In this document: positions 7,618-16,937 of the stretch, one piece after another | Position numbering within the stretch: position 1 is the first letter of the stretch | Layout of the letters: the number at the start of each line of letters is the position of its first letter | From: Bacteriovoracaceae bacterium | GTDB lineage: Bacteria > Bdellovibrionota > Bacteriovoracia > Bacteriovoracales > Bacteriovoracaceae | NCBI GenBank assembly: GCA_018060635.1 | Contig: JAGOVR010000003.1 | Span: 1 to 31,372 of the forward strand | Direction of reading: 5' to 3' | DNA length: 31,372 nucleotides | The notes under the pieces: model-generated | What the model saw: only the letters and a program-made list of their open reading frames with translations | Told to the model about the DNA's origin: nothing | Databases searched by the model: none | Position numbers and translations under genes: made by a program

Positions 7618-9396
7618 ATGAAAATGCGACTAGGACTTGTCTTTCTTTTAATTTCAATACTTAGCTGTACAAAAAAGGAAAATATCACTGGGTTTACGAG
7701 TAGAGTAAATCAAGAATACAAAGAGTTAGGAGAAGAATTGAGTAAAGCCGCTTGGGTGAATGCTACTTACCTTACAGATGATACAGATTTCTTAAGCTCC
7801 AAAGCCTCTGAGAAAGAGCTTTCCTACACCAATAAAGTCGTGAAAGAAGCCGCTCGTTTTAAAGATATACCACCGCATGAAGGAGAAGGGCGTATGGTCT
7901 ATCTCTTGCGTAATTCCGTCACATTGGTAGCTCCTAGTGAGACCTCAAAACAAAAAGAATTAGCAGAAATTACCACTAAAATGCAGGCCCTTTATGGCAA
8001 AGGAAAATATTGTAAAACACCAGAGCAATGTAAAAACTTAGATGAACTAAGTGATATTTTAGCTAAGAGTAAAAATTATGATGAGTTGTTAGATGCTTGG
8101 CAAGGATGGCGTACCATCTCACCTCCTCTTAAAGATATGTATGCTCGTTTTGTAGAACTTTCTAATGAAGGAGCACAAGAAATAGGGTTTAAAAATACTG
8201 CTGAATTATGGCAAGCTCGTTACGATATGCCTGCTGATCAATTTGTTCAAGAAGTTGATCGGCTTTGGTTGCAAGTAAAACCTCTCTATGAATCACTGCA
8301 TTGTTATGTTCGCTCTCATTTATCTAAAGTTTTTGCTGGTAAGGTGACAGATGTAGGTCCTATGCCAGCGCATATTTTAGGTAATATGTGGTCACAACAA
8401 TGGGGCAATGTTTATAAATATGTAGAGCCTTATAAAGGAGTTTCTTCTATTGATATAACTAAATTATTACAGCAGAAAAAATATGATGCTCTCAAAATGG
8501 TAAAAACGGCTGAATCTTTTTTTACTTCTTTAGGGTTTGAAAATTTACCTAAATCTTTTTATGAAAAATCCATGTTTTTGCGCCCTCGTGATCGTGAAGT
8601 TGTTTGCCATGCCAGTGCATGGGATATGAATGCAGGGGCAGGCGATTTAAGAATTAAAATGTGTATAAAAATAGATGAAGAAGATTTTACAACTATTCAT
8701 CATGAACTAGGTCATATTTTTTATTATCAAAGTTATGCTCATCAACCAGTTATTTTTCAAACAGGAGCGAATGATGGTTTTCACGAGGCCATAGGTGATG
8801 CTATTGCTCTCTCTATTAATCCTACTTATCTTAAAAAAATTGGACTTCTTTCTCAATTTACAACTAATGAAAAAGCTCTGATTAATGAACAAATGAAAAA
8901 TGCTTTGGAAAAAATTGCCTTTCTGCCCTTTGGCAGACTTATGGATCAGTGGCGTTATGATGTATTTTCAGGAAAAGTAACAGCAAAAGAATATAACACT
9001 CATTGGTGGAAGCTGGTTAAAGAATATCAAGGTCTGGTTCCTGCTGTAGAAAGAGGAGAAGAATTTTTTGATGCAGGTTCGAAATATCACATTCCTGCCA
9101 ATACTCCTTATATGCGCTATTTTTTATCTTTTATTTTACAATTTCAATTTCACAAATCTCTTTGCGCTCTTTCAGGGCATACAGGACCTTTGCATGAGTG
9201 TTCTATTTATGAAAGTAAAACAGCAGGAAAGGCCTTTAAAGAAATGTTAAGTTTAGGTGCGAGTAAACCGTGGCCAGAAACTCTTAAAACCTTAACAGGA
9301 ACAGATAAGATGGATGCCTCTGCTCTTATGGAATACTTTGCACCACTTGAAAAGTGGTTAGGTGAACAAAATAAAGATAAAAAGTGTGGATGGTAA
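7618..9396 (+). CDS. ACE-like M2-family peptidyl-dipeptidase lipoprotein
   Basis: 592 residues. The zinc site is complete: H362-E363-L-G-H366 and the third ligand E390 in GFHEAIGD, 24 residues after the last His, the same spacing as human angiotensin-converting enzyme. Near residues 490-520 a KYHIPANTPYMRYFLSFILQ-type stretch matches the ACE region with the catalytic His and Tyr almost residue for residue. M2 enzymes cut dipeptides from peptide C-termini. The N-terminus is a lipoprotein signal ending in ILSC (Cys17), so the enzyme should be anchored outside the inner membrane. That would suit periplasmic peptide digestion. The start ATG at 7618 is preceded by AAGGGA; an ATG two codons later is possible. 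Confidence 0.95.
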   Translation: MKMRLGLVFLLISILSCTKKENITGFTSRVNQEYKELGEELSKAAWVNATYLTDDTDFLSSKASEKELSYTNKVVKEAARFKDIPPHEGEGRMVYLLRNSVTLVAPSETSKQKELAEITTKMQALYGKGKYCKTPEQCKNLDELSDILAKSKNYDELLDAWQGWRTISPPLKDMYARFVELSNEGAQEIGFKNTAELWQARYDMPADQFVQEVDRLWLQVKPLYESLHCYVRSHLSKVFAGKVTDVGPMPAHILGNMWSQQWGNVYKYVEPYKGVSSIDITKLLQQKKYDALKMVKTAESFFTSLGFENLPKSFYEKSMFLRPRDREVVCHASAWDMNAGAGDLRIKMCIKIDEEDFTTIHHELGHIFYYQSYAHQPVIFQTGANDGFHEAIGDAIALSINPTYLKKIGLLSQFTTNEKALINEQMKNALEKIAFLPFGRLMDQWRYDVFSGKVTAKEYNTHWWKLVKEYQGLVPAVERGEEFFDAGSKYHIPANTPYMRYFLSFILQFQFHKSLCALSGHTGPLHECSIYESKTAGKAFKEMLSLGASKPWPETLKTLTGTDKMDASALMEYFAPLEKWLGEQNKDKKCGW

Positions 9397-9400
9397 AAAT

Positions 9401-10555
9401 ATGGTATTAAGTATTCTAAAATATACTTTTTTTATATTGGTAGCACTAGTTCTTTTAATCATAGGACAAGCGGTTTTTATTTTACAAGGAGGTATTGGAT
9501 TTCAATCTAATATCTTTTTATTTCCTATTAAATTACTTCCTATTTTCTTTTATACATTTTTAATATGTTGGTTGTTATTAAAAATGTTTGATTATAAAAA
9601 GAAGATAGTAAGAAGATGGAGTATTAGCTTCTTATGTGCCATAGGTATGGTTTTTTTATCTCTATTTTTTCAATCTGTTAAAATAGATAAACGAGCGGAG
9701 CCTTTTATATTAAAAAATAAAGAATTTTCTCATTTACCGCCTATTTTGATTAATAATAATTTTATGAATCGCTTGATCCTAAGTGCTACAGGATACATGA
9801 CGCTTCTGCCATGGAGAGAAGTGGATAAAGATGCCGTGGATTATCTGGCAAATTTAGGAGCAGAGTTTGCATTGATTTCCGAAATTAAAAAACTAATCGA
9901 AAAAGTTAATATTGCAAACACTTGTAAAAAATTTATAAAAAAAATAGAGATGGAAAGTGGTTGTGCTCTGAGTTTGCAAAAAGAAATTTATAATAGATAC
10001 CAACTTTCTTCTCCAGCGAAGATATTATTTCTAGTTATAACAACGCTGACTTTTTTTAATGAAAAAGAATTATTCCATGAAAAATATGGGAAAGACGATT
10101 CCTATGTTTTAGCTAAGTTGATGAATGACTTTATAGAAATAAACTTATTACAACTCTATCAAGGAAAATTTAGCATACTTAATGAAAATAATAATTTAAA
10201 ACTTAGCATGGGATATCAGATCATACCTGATTCATACCTAGCAAATGTAGAAAAGAGTCTATGTTATAAGGAAATAAAGGAAAGGATAAAAGCAAGTAAT
10301 GAGTTAGTAAAAACAGATATTAAGTTTAGAAAAGAAAAAATAAAAGATAGTAAAATATTAGAGTTAATGAATAGAGAAAAGAAAAGATTGGATAAATTAA
10401 AAGTAGATCTTTTTTCTCTTCAAGATAGTAGTTTTAATTTAGATCAAGTTAAGAGAAAACAAGAAGAAACGGAAGAGAAATTAAAAATTCAGATAAAAAC
10501 AATAAAACAAAAAAGCTTAATATTAAAGCTCCCATTTTTGAGTAGCTTTCTGTAA
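9401..10555 (+). CDS. Unrecognised membrane protein with C-terminal coiled coil
   Basis: 384 residues from the ATG at 9401, which has GGATGG seven bases upstream. A GTG start at 9362 is in frame but would overlap the M2 gene by 35 bp. The first about 110 residues hold three hydrophobic segments. The remainder is soluble and very Lys/Glu-rich, with a likely coiled coil over the last about 90 residues. The AT content is higher than in the flanking housekeeping genes. It follows the M2 peptidase by 4 bp, so the two are probably cotranscribed. The last 33 bp overlap the end of convergent mutS. No family recognised. Confidence 0.65.
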   Translation: MVLSILKYTFFILVALVLLIIGQAVFILQGGIGFQSNIFLFPIKLLPIFFYTFLICWLLLKMFDYKKKIVRRWSISFLCAIGMVFLSLFFQSVKIDKRAEPFILKNKEFSHLPPILINNNFMNRLILSATGYMTLLPWREVDKDAVDYLANLGAEFALISEIKKLIEKVNIANTCKKFIKKIEMESGCALSLQKEIYNRYQLSSPAKILFLVITTLTFFNEKELFHEKYGKDDSYVLAKLMNDFIEINLLQLYQGKFSILNENNNLKLSMGYQIIPDSYLANVEKSLCYKEIKERIKASNELVKTDIKFRKEKIKDSKILELMNREKKRLDKLKVDLFSLQDSSFNLDQVKRKQEETEEKLKIQIKTIKQKSLILKLPFLSSFL

Positions 10556-13132
10556 TTCTTGTAATTTATTTAAAGCTTCCAATGGCGTAAGTGAATTAAT
10601 ATTTAAATTCCTTAGTTCTTCTTCTAAGGGATACTTATTAATAGCAGATATTTTTTCTTGATAACTATTATTACTAAAACCATGATGTTCTAGCAGAGGT
10701 AAAATTTCTTTGGCCCTATTTAAAAGTTCATGAGGAAGTCCTGCGAGTTTTGCCACATGAATTCCAAAACTTTGCGTAGCTCCTCCTTCAATAAAACGAT
10801 AGAGGAATTTTACATCGTCATTAGTACTAATGGTCTCCACTGTAAAATTTTTAGCATGAGGAATTTCGTCTACCACTTCAATCAGTTCATGATAATGAGT
10901 GGCAAACAGAGTGAATGCTTTAATATTCTTTGTTATATATTCTACCAGTGCCCAAGCAATACTCAGCCCATCGTAGGTGGAAGTGCCTCTTCCAATTTCA
11001 TCTAAAATAATAAGGGACTGAGGCGTAGCATGACGTAAAATTTCTGCGGTTTCGGCCATTTCTACCATAAAGGTAGAATGTCCTTGAGTAATGTCATCAC
11101 TAGCTCCCAAGCGGCTAAAGAGATAATCACACAAACTGACACGAGCAGATTTAGCAGGCACAAAACTTCCAATATGAGTTAAGAATTGAATGATGGCCAC
11201 TTCGCGCATGACGGTAGTTTTTCCTGCCATATTAGGGCCAGTAATTAAAATAAAATTCTGCTTTTGATTCAAAGTAATAGAGTGTGGCACAAAGAGATCT
11301 TTAATTTGTTTTTTAATAAGAGGATGCCAAGATTCTACTACATCAAATATCTGCTTACTTTCAATCTGAGGTTTAACCCACTGTTCTTGCCAGGCCACAA
11401 AACTGAGAGAGGCAAAAACATCAAGGAGTGATAAATAGAGAGAAGTTTTTTGCAGGAGCGTATCACTCCCTTTGATATCATTTAAAATATCTTCAAATAT
11501 TTCTTGTTCTATTTTCTGTAGTTTTTGTCCTGCTAAAACCACTTCATGTTCATAGTTACTCAGTTCATCAGTGGTATAGCGTTCATTGTTAACCAGTGTT
11601 TGTTTGCGCTGAAAAGAAGAAGGGATTTTTGCCATTTGACTACGGGGAATTTCTACATAGTAGCCGCTAATGTTATTGGAGCGAATCTTTAAAGTCGTAA
11701 TTTGAGTGAGTGTGCGATATTTATTTTCTAATTCAATAAGTTCTTGATGACTATGATGAGAAAGCTTAGCTAAACGATCTCTCTCAGGAGAAACACCTGC
11801 ACAAATGAGATTGCCTTTTTCAAAGCTAGCTCCTAATTCAGAGTTAATAGTATCCTTAATTTTTTCTGCTAGTTTTTTTAAGGTAAGAAGTTCTTCTTTT
11901 GTAAAGTGAGGAAAAACATCTTTAGGGATACTAGACTTAATCGGTTCTAAGTATTTTTGAGTAGAAAAAAAAGCTAAAATTGTTTTAGCTAAATTTAAAG
12001 AGTCACTCGGGGCACATTTACCTGTAGAGAGTTTAGCTAGAATTCTTTCAACATCTAAAACATGAGAAAGCTCTAACCTTATTTCGTCTAAAATATTTTT
12101 AGATTGATATAAAATTTCTACTACTTTTTGTCGATTTTCAATAAGCTTTTGGTCTAACGAAGGCGTTTCAAAAAGCTTTTTGAAAGCTCTTCTCCCTAAA
12201 GCAGACTTCGTGTAGTCCATATGCCCCATAAGAGAGTTATGATAATTTTTTTCATTTCGAGGTAAAATCTCTAGGCCCATAAGGGAACTATAGGAGACAC
12301 GCAAAAGTTCCTTATCTTTGGTAAAACGAAAAGGTTTAATATGATAAAGTTTTTCTAAATTGCGAGTAGAATGAATATAGTAACTAAGAGCGCTAATGGG
12401 AGATAAAATAAAAGGATGCATTTGAATAATAGCATCTCGGCGAAAGTGAGGAATGAGTTTTTCAATGACATGAGTATGGTGTTCTGCTGAAAAAAACTCT
12501 TGAGAAAGATAAGTCGTAAGAAAGTGTTCTTGTTGTAAGCAAGCCTGAATAAGGGGATATTCTTCCCATTGTCCAAGTGAGGACAAAAATTCTTTAGGAG
12601 AGTAAAGGTTGAGTGTTTCTAGAAAATCTTTTTCAGAGTCTACATTTATTCCTAAAAAATCTCCCGTAGTGAAGTCCAGTAAGGTAATATAAAATTTATC
12701 GGCATGAACTGTTCCTGCCGCAATAAAATGCCTCTCTCCTGCTGAGGTTTTATCTAAATCAAAAGGTAAGCAAGGGCTTACAATTTGAGTTACGGCCCGC
12801 TTAACTAGCCCTTGGGCCATTTTAGGATCTTCAATTTGATCACAAATAACGGCTTTTCGTCCTAAACGAGTAATACGGTCAATATAATTCCCTGCCGCAT
12901 GATGGGGAATTCCGGCCATAGGGATAGGATGATCTGCAATTTTTCCTCTATGAGTGAGTGTAATGTTTAAAATTTGAGAGGCGATAACAGCATCTTCAAA
13001 AAAAAGTTCATAAAAATCTCCCATACGGAAAAGGAGTAAGGTATCAGGATACTTCTTTTTTATTGTGACATACTGCTCAATCATAGGTGTTAGCTTAATG
13101 CCTAATTCTATGATTTTTTGTAAATCCGTCAT
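10523..13132 (-). CDS. mutS: DNA mismatch repair protein MutS
   Basis: 869 residues, usual for MutS1. The N-terminal mismatch-reading motif is F40-Y-E42 in RMGDFYELF. The connector, lever and clamp regions follow, and the ABC-type ATPase has Walker A GPNMAGKTT, the Walker B DEIGRGTSTYDG and a downstream conserved THYHEL. The C-terminus ends in the usual helical region (PLEALNKLQELQ). It binds mispaired bases and, with MutL, starts repair. ATG at 13132 has AAAGG upstream at a long spacing. It is divergent from the LPS-transport operon, 56 bp away. Confidence 0.98.
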   Translation of the reverse strand: MTDLQKIIELGIKLTPMIEQYVTIKKKYPDTLLLFRMGDFYELFFEDAVIASQILNITLTHRGKIADHPIPMAGIPHHAAGNYIDRITRLGRKAVICDQIEDPKMAQGLVKRAVTQIVSPCLPFDLDKTSAGERHFIAAGTVHADKFYITLLDFTTGDFLGINVDSEKDFLETLNLYSPKEFLSSLGQWEEYPLIQACLQQEHFLTTYLSQEFFSAEHHTHVIEKLIPHFRRDAIIQMHPFILSPISALSYYIHSTRNLEKLYHIKPFRFTKDKELLRVSYSSLMGLEILPRNEKNYHNSLMGHMDYTKSALGRRAFKKLFETPSLDQKLIENRQKVVEILYQSKNILDEIRLELSHVLDVERILAKLSTGKCAPSDSLNLAKTILAFFSTQKYLEPIKSSIPKDVFPHFTKEELLTLKKLAEKIKDTINSELGASFEKGNLICAGVSPERDRLAKLSHHSHQELIELENKYRTLTQITTLKIRSNNISGYYVEIPRSQMAKIPSSFQRKQTLVNNERYTTDELSNYEHEVVLAGQKLQKIEQEIFEDILNDIKGSDTLLQKTSLYLSLLDVFASLSFVAWQEQWVKPQIESKQIFDVVESWHPLIKKQIKDLFVPHSITLNQKQNFILITGPNMAGKTTVMREVAIIQFLTHIGSFVPAKSARVSLCDYLFSRLGASDDITQGHSTFMVEMAETAEILRHATPQSLIILDEIGRGTSTYDGLSIAWALVEYITKNIKAFTLFATHYHELIEVVDEIPHAKNFTVETISTNDDVKFLYRFIEGGATQSFGIHVAKLAGLPHELLNRAKEILPLLEHHGFSNNSYQEKISAINKYPLEEELRNLNINSLTPLEALNKLQELQKATQKWEL

Positions 13133-13157
13133 TGGAGGGAACCTTTAAAATATGCTA

Positions 13158-13163
13158 TATAAT
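13158..13163 (+). promoter_or_regulatory. Possible -10 element of the lpt/rpoN operon
   Basis: TATAAT, within TATATAAT, lies 25 bases before the TTG start at 13189 and 15 bases before its ribosome site (AAGGAA). The best -35 candidate, TTGGAG at 13132-13137, is 20 bases away, longer than ideal. Reasonable but unproven. Confidence 0.35.
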
Positions 13164-13188
13164 TATTGTTACCACATAAGGAAATAAA

Positions 13189-14199
13189 TTGGCCAAACTA
13201 AAGCAAACTTTCTCTTTCTCACCTCGCTTTAATCTTAATTTAAGGATTTTGTTTTTTTATGGACTTTGCTTAACCGTTTTATTTTTTTCTTTGACCATTA
13301 AAAACTCTAAAAATGCTCCCGTCGTTTTTCAAATTGAAGATTATCGTCCTAGTTTTATGCAACAAGCCGATGTTTTCTTACGGAGAGGAGAAGAGCCTTA
13401 TTTACATTTAATAGCGGAAGAGATGATTTTAAAACCACAGGAAAAAAAAACATTTTTTAAAAAACCTCATGGAGAAGCTTATACTCAAAGTAAAAAAGTT
13501 ATTCATTTCTTTGGAGACGAAGGAATTTATCAAGAAAAAGAGGGTGAAATTTATTTAAAAGATAATGTGAAGGCGGTACAAGATACTTCCATTTTAAACT
13601 CTAAAGAGGCTAAATATTTACCAGAAAAAGATCAGTTCTCTGCTTGGGGAGAGGTCACTACCAGTATGATAACGGCGGCTCCTCACAAAGATAAAATTTT
13701 TATTTCATCAGATTATTTATCTTTTTCTCCTGCTCATAATCAAGGTCGTTATCAAGGAAATGTCAAAGGGGAAATTCGGCGCAATAGGGCCTTTGAACCT
13801 GCCATATTTTTTTGGGCACAGACCGTTAATGTTTTTTTGAACGAATTAAAAGTTCATTTAGAACAGGATGTTCATTTACAAAAAGAACAGATGAATGCTT
13901 ACTCCAGAAAAGCAGAATTGTATTTAGAAAATTACAATAAAAAACTCAAGTATTATGTGCTTTATGACGATGTAAAAGTTGAAGAAAAATTTAAAGATCA
14001 GAAAGGACAAATATTAGAGCGCAAGGCTTACGCTGAAAAGCTGGAAGGATTTGTTTTGGATCAAAAAATTGTGTTAACAGGAACACCTAAAGTTTTTCAG
14101 GGAAGTGATACATTGAAAGGTAATCGCATTATTTTAAGACAAGATGTGGAAGTGATGGAAGTTGATGATTCCAATTCGACCTTCACAGTAAAAGAGTAA
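13189..14199 (+). CDS. LptC/LptA-like LPS transport protein (apparent fusion)
   Basis: 336 residues from a TTG start with AAGGAA upstream. One membrane span near residues 20-40 is followed by a long run of beta-strand repeats. The first half (about 45-185) resembles LptC (LHLIAEEMIL, then an IYQEKEGEIYLKDNV repeat). The last about 60 residues match the LptA/OstA pattern (AYAEKLEGFVLDQKIVLTG, then GNRIILRQDVEVMEV). Separate LptC and LptA are normal, about 190 and 185 residues, and lptA normally sits right before lptB; here one gene of the combined length fills that slot. It should carry LPS across the periplasm from LptB2FG to LptD. Start of the lptB-rpoN-hpf operon. Confidence 0.75.
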   Translation: MAKLKQTFSFSPRFNLNLRILFFYGLCLTVLFFSLTIKNSKNAPVVFQIEDYRPSFMQQADVFLRRGEEPYLHLIAEEMILKPQEKKTFFKKPHGEAYTQSKKVIHFFGDEGIYQEKEGEIYLKDNVKAVQDTSILNSKEAKYLPEKDQFSAWGEVTTSMITAAPHKDKIFISSDYLSFSPAHNQGRYQGNVKGEIRRNRAFEPAIFFWAQTVNVFLNELKVHLEQDVHLQKEQMNAYSRKAELYLENYNKKLKYYVLYDDVKVEEKFKDQKGQILERKAYAEKLEGFVLDQKIVLTGTPKVFQGSDTLKGNRIILRQDVEVMEVDDSNSTFTVKE

Positions 14200-14201
14200 T
14201 T

Positions 14202-14930
14202 ATGGCAAATTTTATACTGAAAGCTAATGCAATCACCAAAAAATATGGCAATCGTGTAGTTGTTTCCAATTTTTCTTTACAGCTTTCTCAAGGAGAAGTG
14301 GTAGGTCTTTTAGGACCTAATGGAGCAGGAAAAACTACTGCTTTTTACATGATGGTAGGCCTTATTCGTGCAGATAGTGGAACTATTATACTTGGTGAGC
14401 AAGATGTGACATTAGATCCCATTCATAAAAGATCAATTAAAGGGATTGGTTATTTACCTCAAGAGGCCTCTATTTTTAGAGACCTTTCAGTAGAAGAAAA
14501 TATTTTAGCTGTTTTAGAATGTCGTGATCTTCCTAGGGCCAAAAGACATATGCTTTTAGAAAATTTATTACAAGATTTTGGACTTAATCATATTCGGAGA
14601 TCAAAAGGAAGAGAATTATCAGGAGGAGAAAGGCGGCGAGTAGAAATAGCTCGTACGTTAGCACTGGAGCCTGCGTTTGTTTTATTAGATGAACCTTTTG
14701 CAGGAGTGGATCCTTTAGCGGTGCATGATATTCAACAAATTATTAAAGAACTTAAGAAAAGAAATATAGGTGTGCTGATCACCGATCATAACGTAAGAGA
14801 GACACTACAAATTGTAGATCGTGCTTATATTATGAACAGCGGAGAGCTTTTGGTAAGTGGAACACCAGAAGAAATTTTACAAAGTGAAGCCGCTCGAAAA
14901 TTTTATTTGGGTGATGAATTTAGAATGTAG
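14202..14930 (+). CDS. lptB: LPS export ABC transporter ATP-binding protein
   Basis: 242 residues. Walker A GPNGAGKTT is near residue 38, the Q-loop is in GYLPQEASIF, the signature is LSGGERRR near 139, Walker B is FVLLDEPFAGVDP, and the switch is DHNVRET. GAGKTTAFYMMVG and the E-rich ending are typical of LptB specifically, as is its place before rpoN. It powers extraction of LPS from the inner membrane as a dimer with LptF and LptG, which are not in this window. It begins 2 bp after the LptC/A-like gene. Confidence 0.96.
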   Translation: MANFILKANAITKKYGNRVVVSNFSLQLSQGEVVGLLGPNGAGKTTAFYMMVGLIRADSGTIILGEQDVTLDPIHKRSIKGIGYLPQEASIFRDLSVEENILAVLECRDLPRAKRHMLLENLLQDFGLNHIRRSKGRELSGGERRRVEIARTLALEPAFVLLDEPFAGVDPLAVHDIQQIIKELKKRNIGVLITDHNVRETLQIVDRAYIMNSGELLVSGTPEEILQSEAARKFYLGDEFRM

Positions 14931-14938
14931 GAGACGTT

Positions 14939-16375
14939 ATGGCCATAAAGTTAGGACAGTCGCTTAAACAACAGCAGGGTCTGATGATGACTCCGCAGTT
15001 ACAGCAGGCGATTAAACTTTTAACTCTTACTCATATGGAAATGAGCAACATGATCGCCCAAGAAATGGTTGAAAATCCTATGTTAGAAGAATCAGAAACA
15101 GAGGTTTCACAAAGTGAGATAGAACAGAATGAGGCCATGAATAAAGAAACAACAGCGAGTGAATTAGGTGAAAATAAAATTGTAGATGGAAAAGATGAAT
15201 TTGATTGGGATAAATATGTAGAAGGTTATAATTCTAATTCCTCTTCTTCTCATCAAAGCATGAGCGGGGACTCAGAAGAGCGACCTAATTATGAGAATAT
15301 GGTGACTTCTGGAACCACACTAGCAGAACATTTAGAATGGCAGTTGCGCATGGAAGCTTGGGGCGAAGATGAGTGGATTTTTTTACAACAAATTATTCAT
15401 AATATAGATGAAGACGGTTACTTAGAAGGTTCTTTAGAAGCACTTATTGCAAAATCTCCTTTTGATTTAGAAGATGCTCTAGAGCTTTTGAAAATGGTGC
15501 AACGACTCGATCCTGTTGGTTGTGGAGCAAAAGACTTAAAAGATTGCCTGACCATCCAAGCCAGAGAATTGCCAGAGAGGAGTCCTTTAGTTGAAGATAT
15601 TATTCAAAATCATTTAGAGCTTCTACGAAAAAAAGATTATGCAGGTCTGGCGAAAGTGACTCAAGTCACTGTAGATAAAATTAAAGATGCAGAAATTATT
15701 ATTCATAGTTTTAATCCTAAACCAGGCAGGCTAATTGGAAATGATGAAACTCAATATGTCGTTCCTGATATTTATGTTCGAGATGTAGGAGGAGAGCTTA
15801 AGATTTTTCTCAATGATGAAGGTGTACCAAGACTTCGTATTTCTAATTTATATAAAGATATGCTTAAGCAAAAAACGGATGAGAAGGCCCAAGAGTATGT
15901 TCAAGATAAATTACGTTCTGCTTTATGGCTGATTAAATCTATTGAAAATAGGCAACGTACTATTGAAAAAGTGGCCCATGCTATTGTGAAGTATCAACCA
16001 GAATTTTTTCATCACGGACCTAATCGTTTAAAACCCATGATTCTTAAAGATATTGCGGCTGAAATAGGAATGCATGAATCGACAGTCTCACGTGTGACGA
16101 CTAATAAGTATATGCATACTTCTTTGGGCATTTTTGAATTAAAATATTTTTTTAATACAGGAATAGGAGGGAAAAATGGTGGGACAGATATTGCAGGAGA
16201 AAGCTTAAAAATTAAAATAAAACAACTTATAGAGGCAGAAAATCCTAAACAACCTTTCTCTGATCAAAAAATTGTAGAGCTTTTAAAAATGCAAGATATT
16301 GAAGTGGCTAGGAGAACTGTCACTAAGTACCGAGAAGGACTAGGGATTCTCTCTTCGGCGCAAAGGAAAAAATAA
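14939..16375 (+). CDS. rpoN: RNA polymerase sigma-54 factor
   Basis: 478 residues. Region I is Gln-rich (GQSLKQQQGLMMTPQLQQAI, residues 6-25) and contacts the activator and -12 DNA. An acidic, low-complexity region II follows (about 50-120), then the core-binding domain. The DNA-binding end has an HTH (DIAAEIGMHESTVSRVT) and the RpoN box ARRTVTKYRE near residue 457. It directs polymerase to -24/-12 promoters and needs AAA+ activators. Preceded by AGGAG, 8 bp after lptB. The linkage lptB-rpoN-hpf is widespread in proteobacteria-like genomes. Confidence 0.98.
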   Translation: MAIKLGQSLKQQQGLMMTPQLQQAIKLLTLTHMEMSNMIAQEMVENPMLEESETEVSQSEIEQNEAMNKETTASELGENKIVDGKDEFDWDKYVEGYNSNSSSSHQSMSGDSEERPNYENMVTSGTTLAEHLEWQLRMEAWGEDEWIFLQQIIHNIDEDGYLEGSLEALIAKSPFDLEDALELLKMVQRLDPVGCGAKDLKDCLTIQARELPERSPLVEDIIQNHLELLRKKDYAGLAKVTQVTVDKIKDAEIIIHSFNPKPGRLIGNDETQYVVPDIYVRDVGGELKIFLNDEGVPRLRISNLYKDMLKQKTDEKAQEYVQDKLRSALWLIKSIENRQRTIEKVAHAIVKYQPEFFHHGPNRLKPMILKDIAAEIGMHESTVSRVTTNKYMHTSLGIFELKYFFNTGIGGKNGGTDIAGESLKIKIKQLIEAENPKQPFSDQKIVELLKMQDIEVARRTVTKYREGLGILSSAQRKK

Positions 16376-16377
16376 TA

Positions 16378-16482
16378 ATGTTAGATAAAGTGAGTGGTGA
16401 GCTTTTTTTTATAAAGGTAGATTGCATTGAGGAAGGAGGTAAAAAAATTCAGAACAATGTTACTATTCAGAAAGCGCTTTAA
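16378..16482 (+). CDS. Possible 34-residue small protein between rpoN and hpf
   Basis: ATG three bases after the rpoN stop, with AAAGGA 10 bases upstream inside rpoN, opens a 34-codon frame ending at 16482. The peptide starts MLDKVSGELFFIKVD and is otherwise polar. Nothing recognisable. It would explain the 132-bp gap in an otherwise compact operon, but a frame of this length can occur by chance. Inside it, AAGGAGGT at 16433-16440 is a perfect ribosome-binding sequence with no normal start codon at the usual distance. Confidence 0.25.
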   Translation: MLDKVSGELFFIKVDCIEEGGKKIQNNVTIQKAL

Positions 16483-16507
16483 ACTTTTAGATTAAGGGGT
16501 TCAAATT

Positions 16508-16873
16508 ATGAAAGTGACTATCACCTTTAAGCATCTTAAACATACACCTGCATTAGACGCTCGCATTCAGGAAAAATCAGCAAAACTTAAAAAATACTTT
16601 GAGGGTAGCATTCAGATTAAATGGATTTGTTACGTCAAAGAAGGGGCCCATTATGCGGACATTAACGTAAGTGGCATTCATGCTCGTTATCATGCGAGTG
16701 CTTACTCCGATAATTTGTATAAGGCCCTAGATTTAGCTTTAGATAAGATTGAAAAACAAATAGGCAAAAAAAAATCAAAACAGAAAGAGCATATTCATCA
16801 CAAGCATGATGTAGTTCCACAATTTAGCTTTTTAGAAGAAGAAGCTTACCAAGAACAAAGAGAGATTGCTTAA
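16508..16873 (+). CDS. hpf: Ribosome hibernation promoting factor (HPF/RaiA family)
   Basis: 121 residues. The whole length fits the beta-alpha-beta-beta-beta-alpha fold of the short HPF form: FKHLKHTPALDARIQEKSAKL forms the first helix and YKALDLALDKIEKQIGKKK the last. A short His/Lys-rich tail follows, ending near residue 121, so it lacks the dimerising domain of long HPF. It binds the 30S decoding region in non-growing cells and shuts down translation. Its position after rpoN is the classic arrangement. AAGGGG precedes the ATG. Confidence 0.92.
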   Translation: MKVTITFKHLKHTPALDARIQEKSAKLKKYFEGSIQIKWICYVKEGAHYADINVSGIHARYHASAYSDNLYKALDLALDKIEKQIGKKKSKQKEHIHHKHDVVPQFSFLEEEAYQEQREIA

Positions 16874-16894
16874 TCCTGTTAAGTTTATTATTTT

Positions 16895-16924
16895 AAAAAA
16901 CCGCCTTATACAAGGCGGTTTTTT
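16895..16924 (+). terminator. Intrinsic terminator after hpf
   Basis: A perfect 13-bp stem (16895-16907 with 16912-16924; core ACCGCCTT/AAGGCGGT) with a four-base loop and a run of Ts on the 3' side, 21 bases after the hpf stop. The A-run on the 5' side makes it potentially bidirectional. Confidence 0.92.
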
Positions 16925-16937
16925 TATGGGAATTAAA

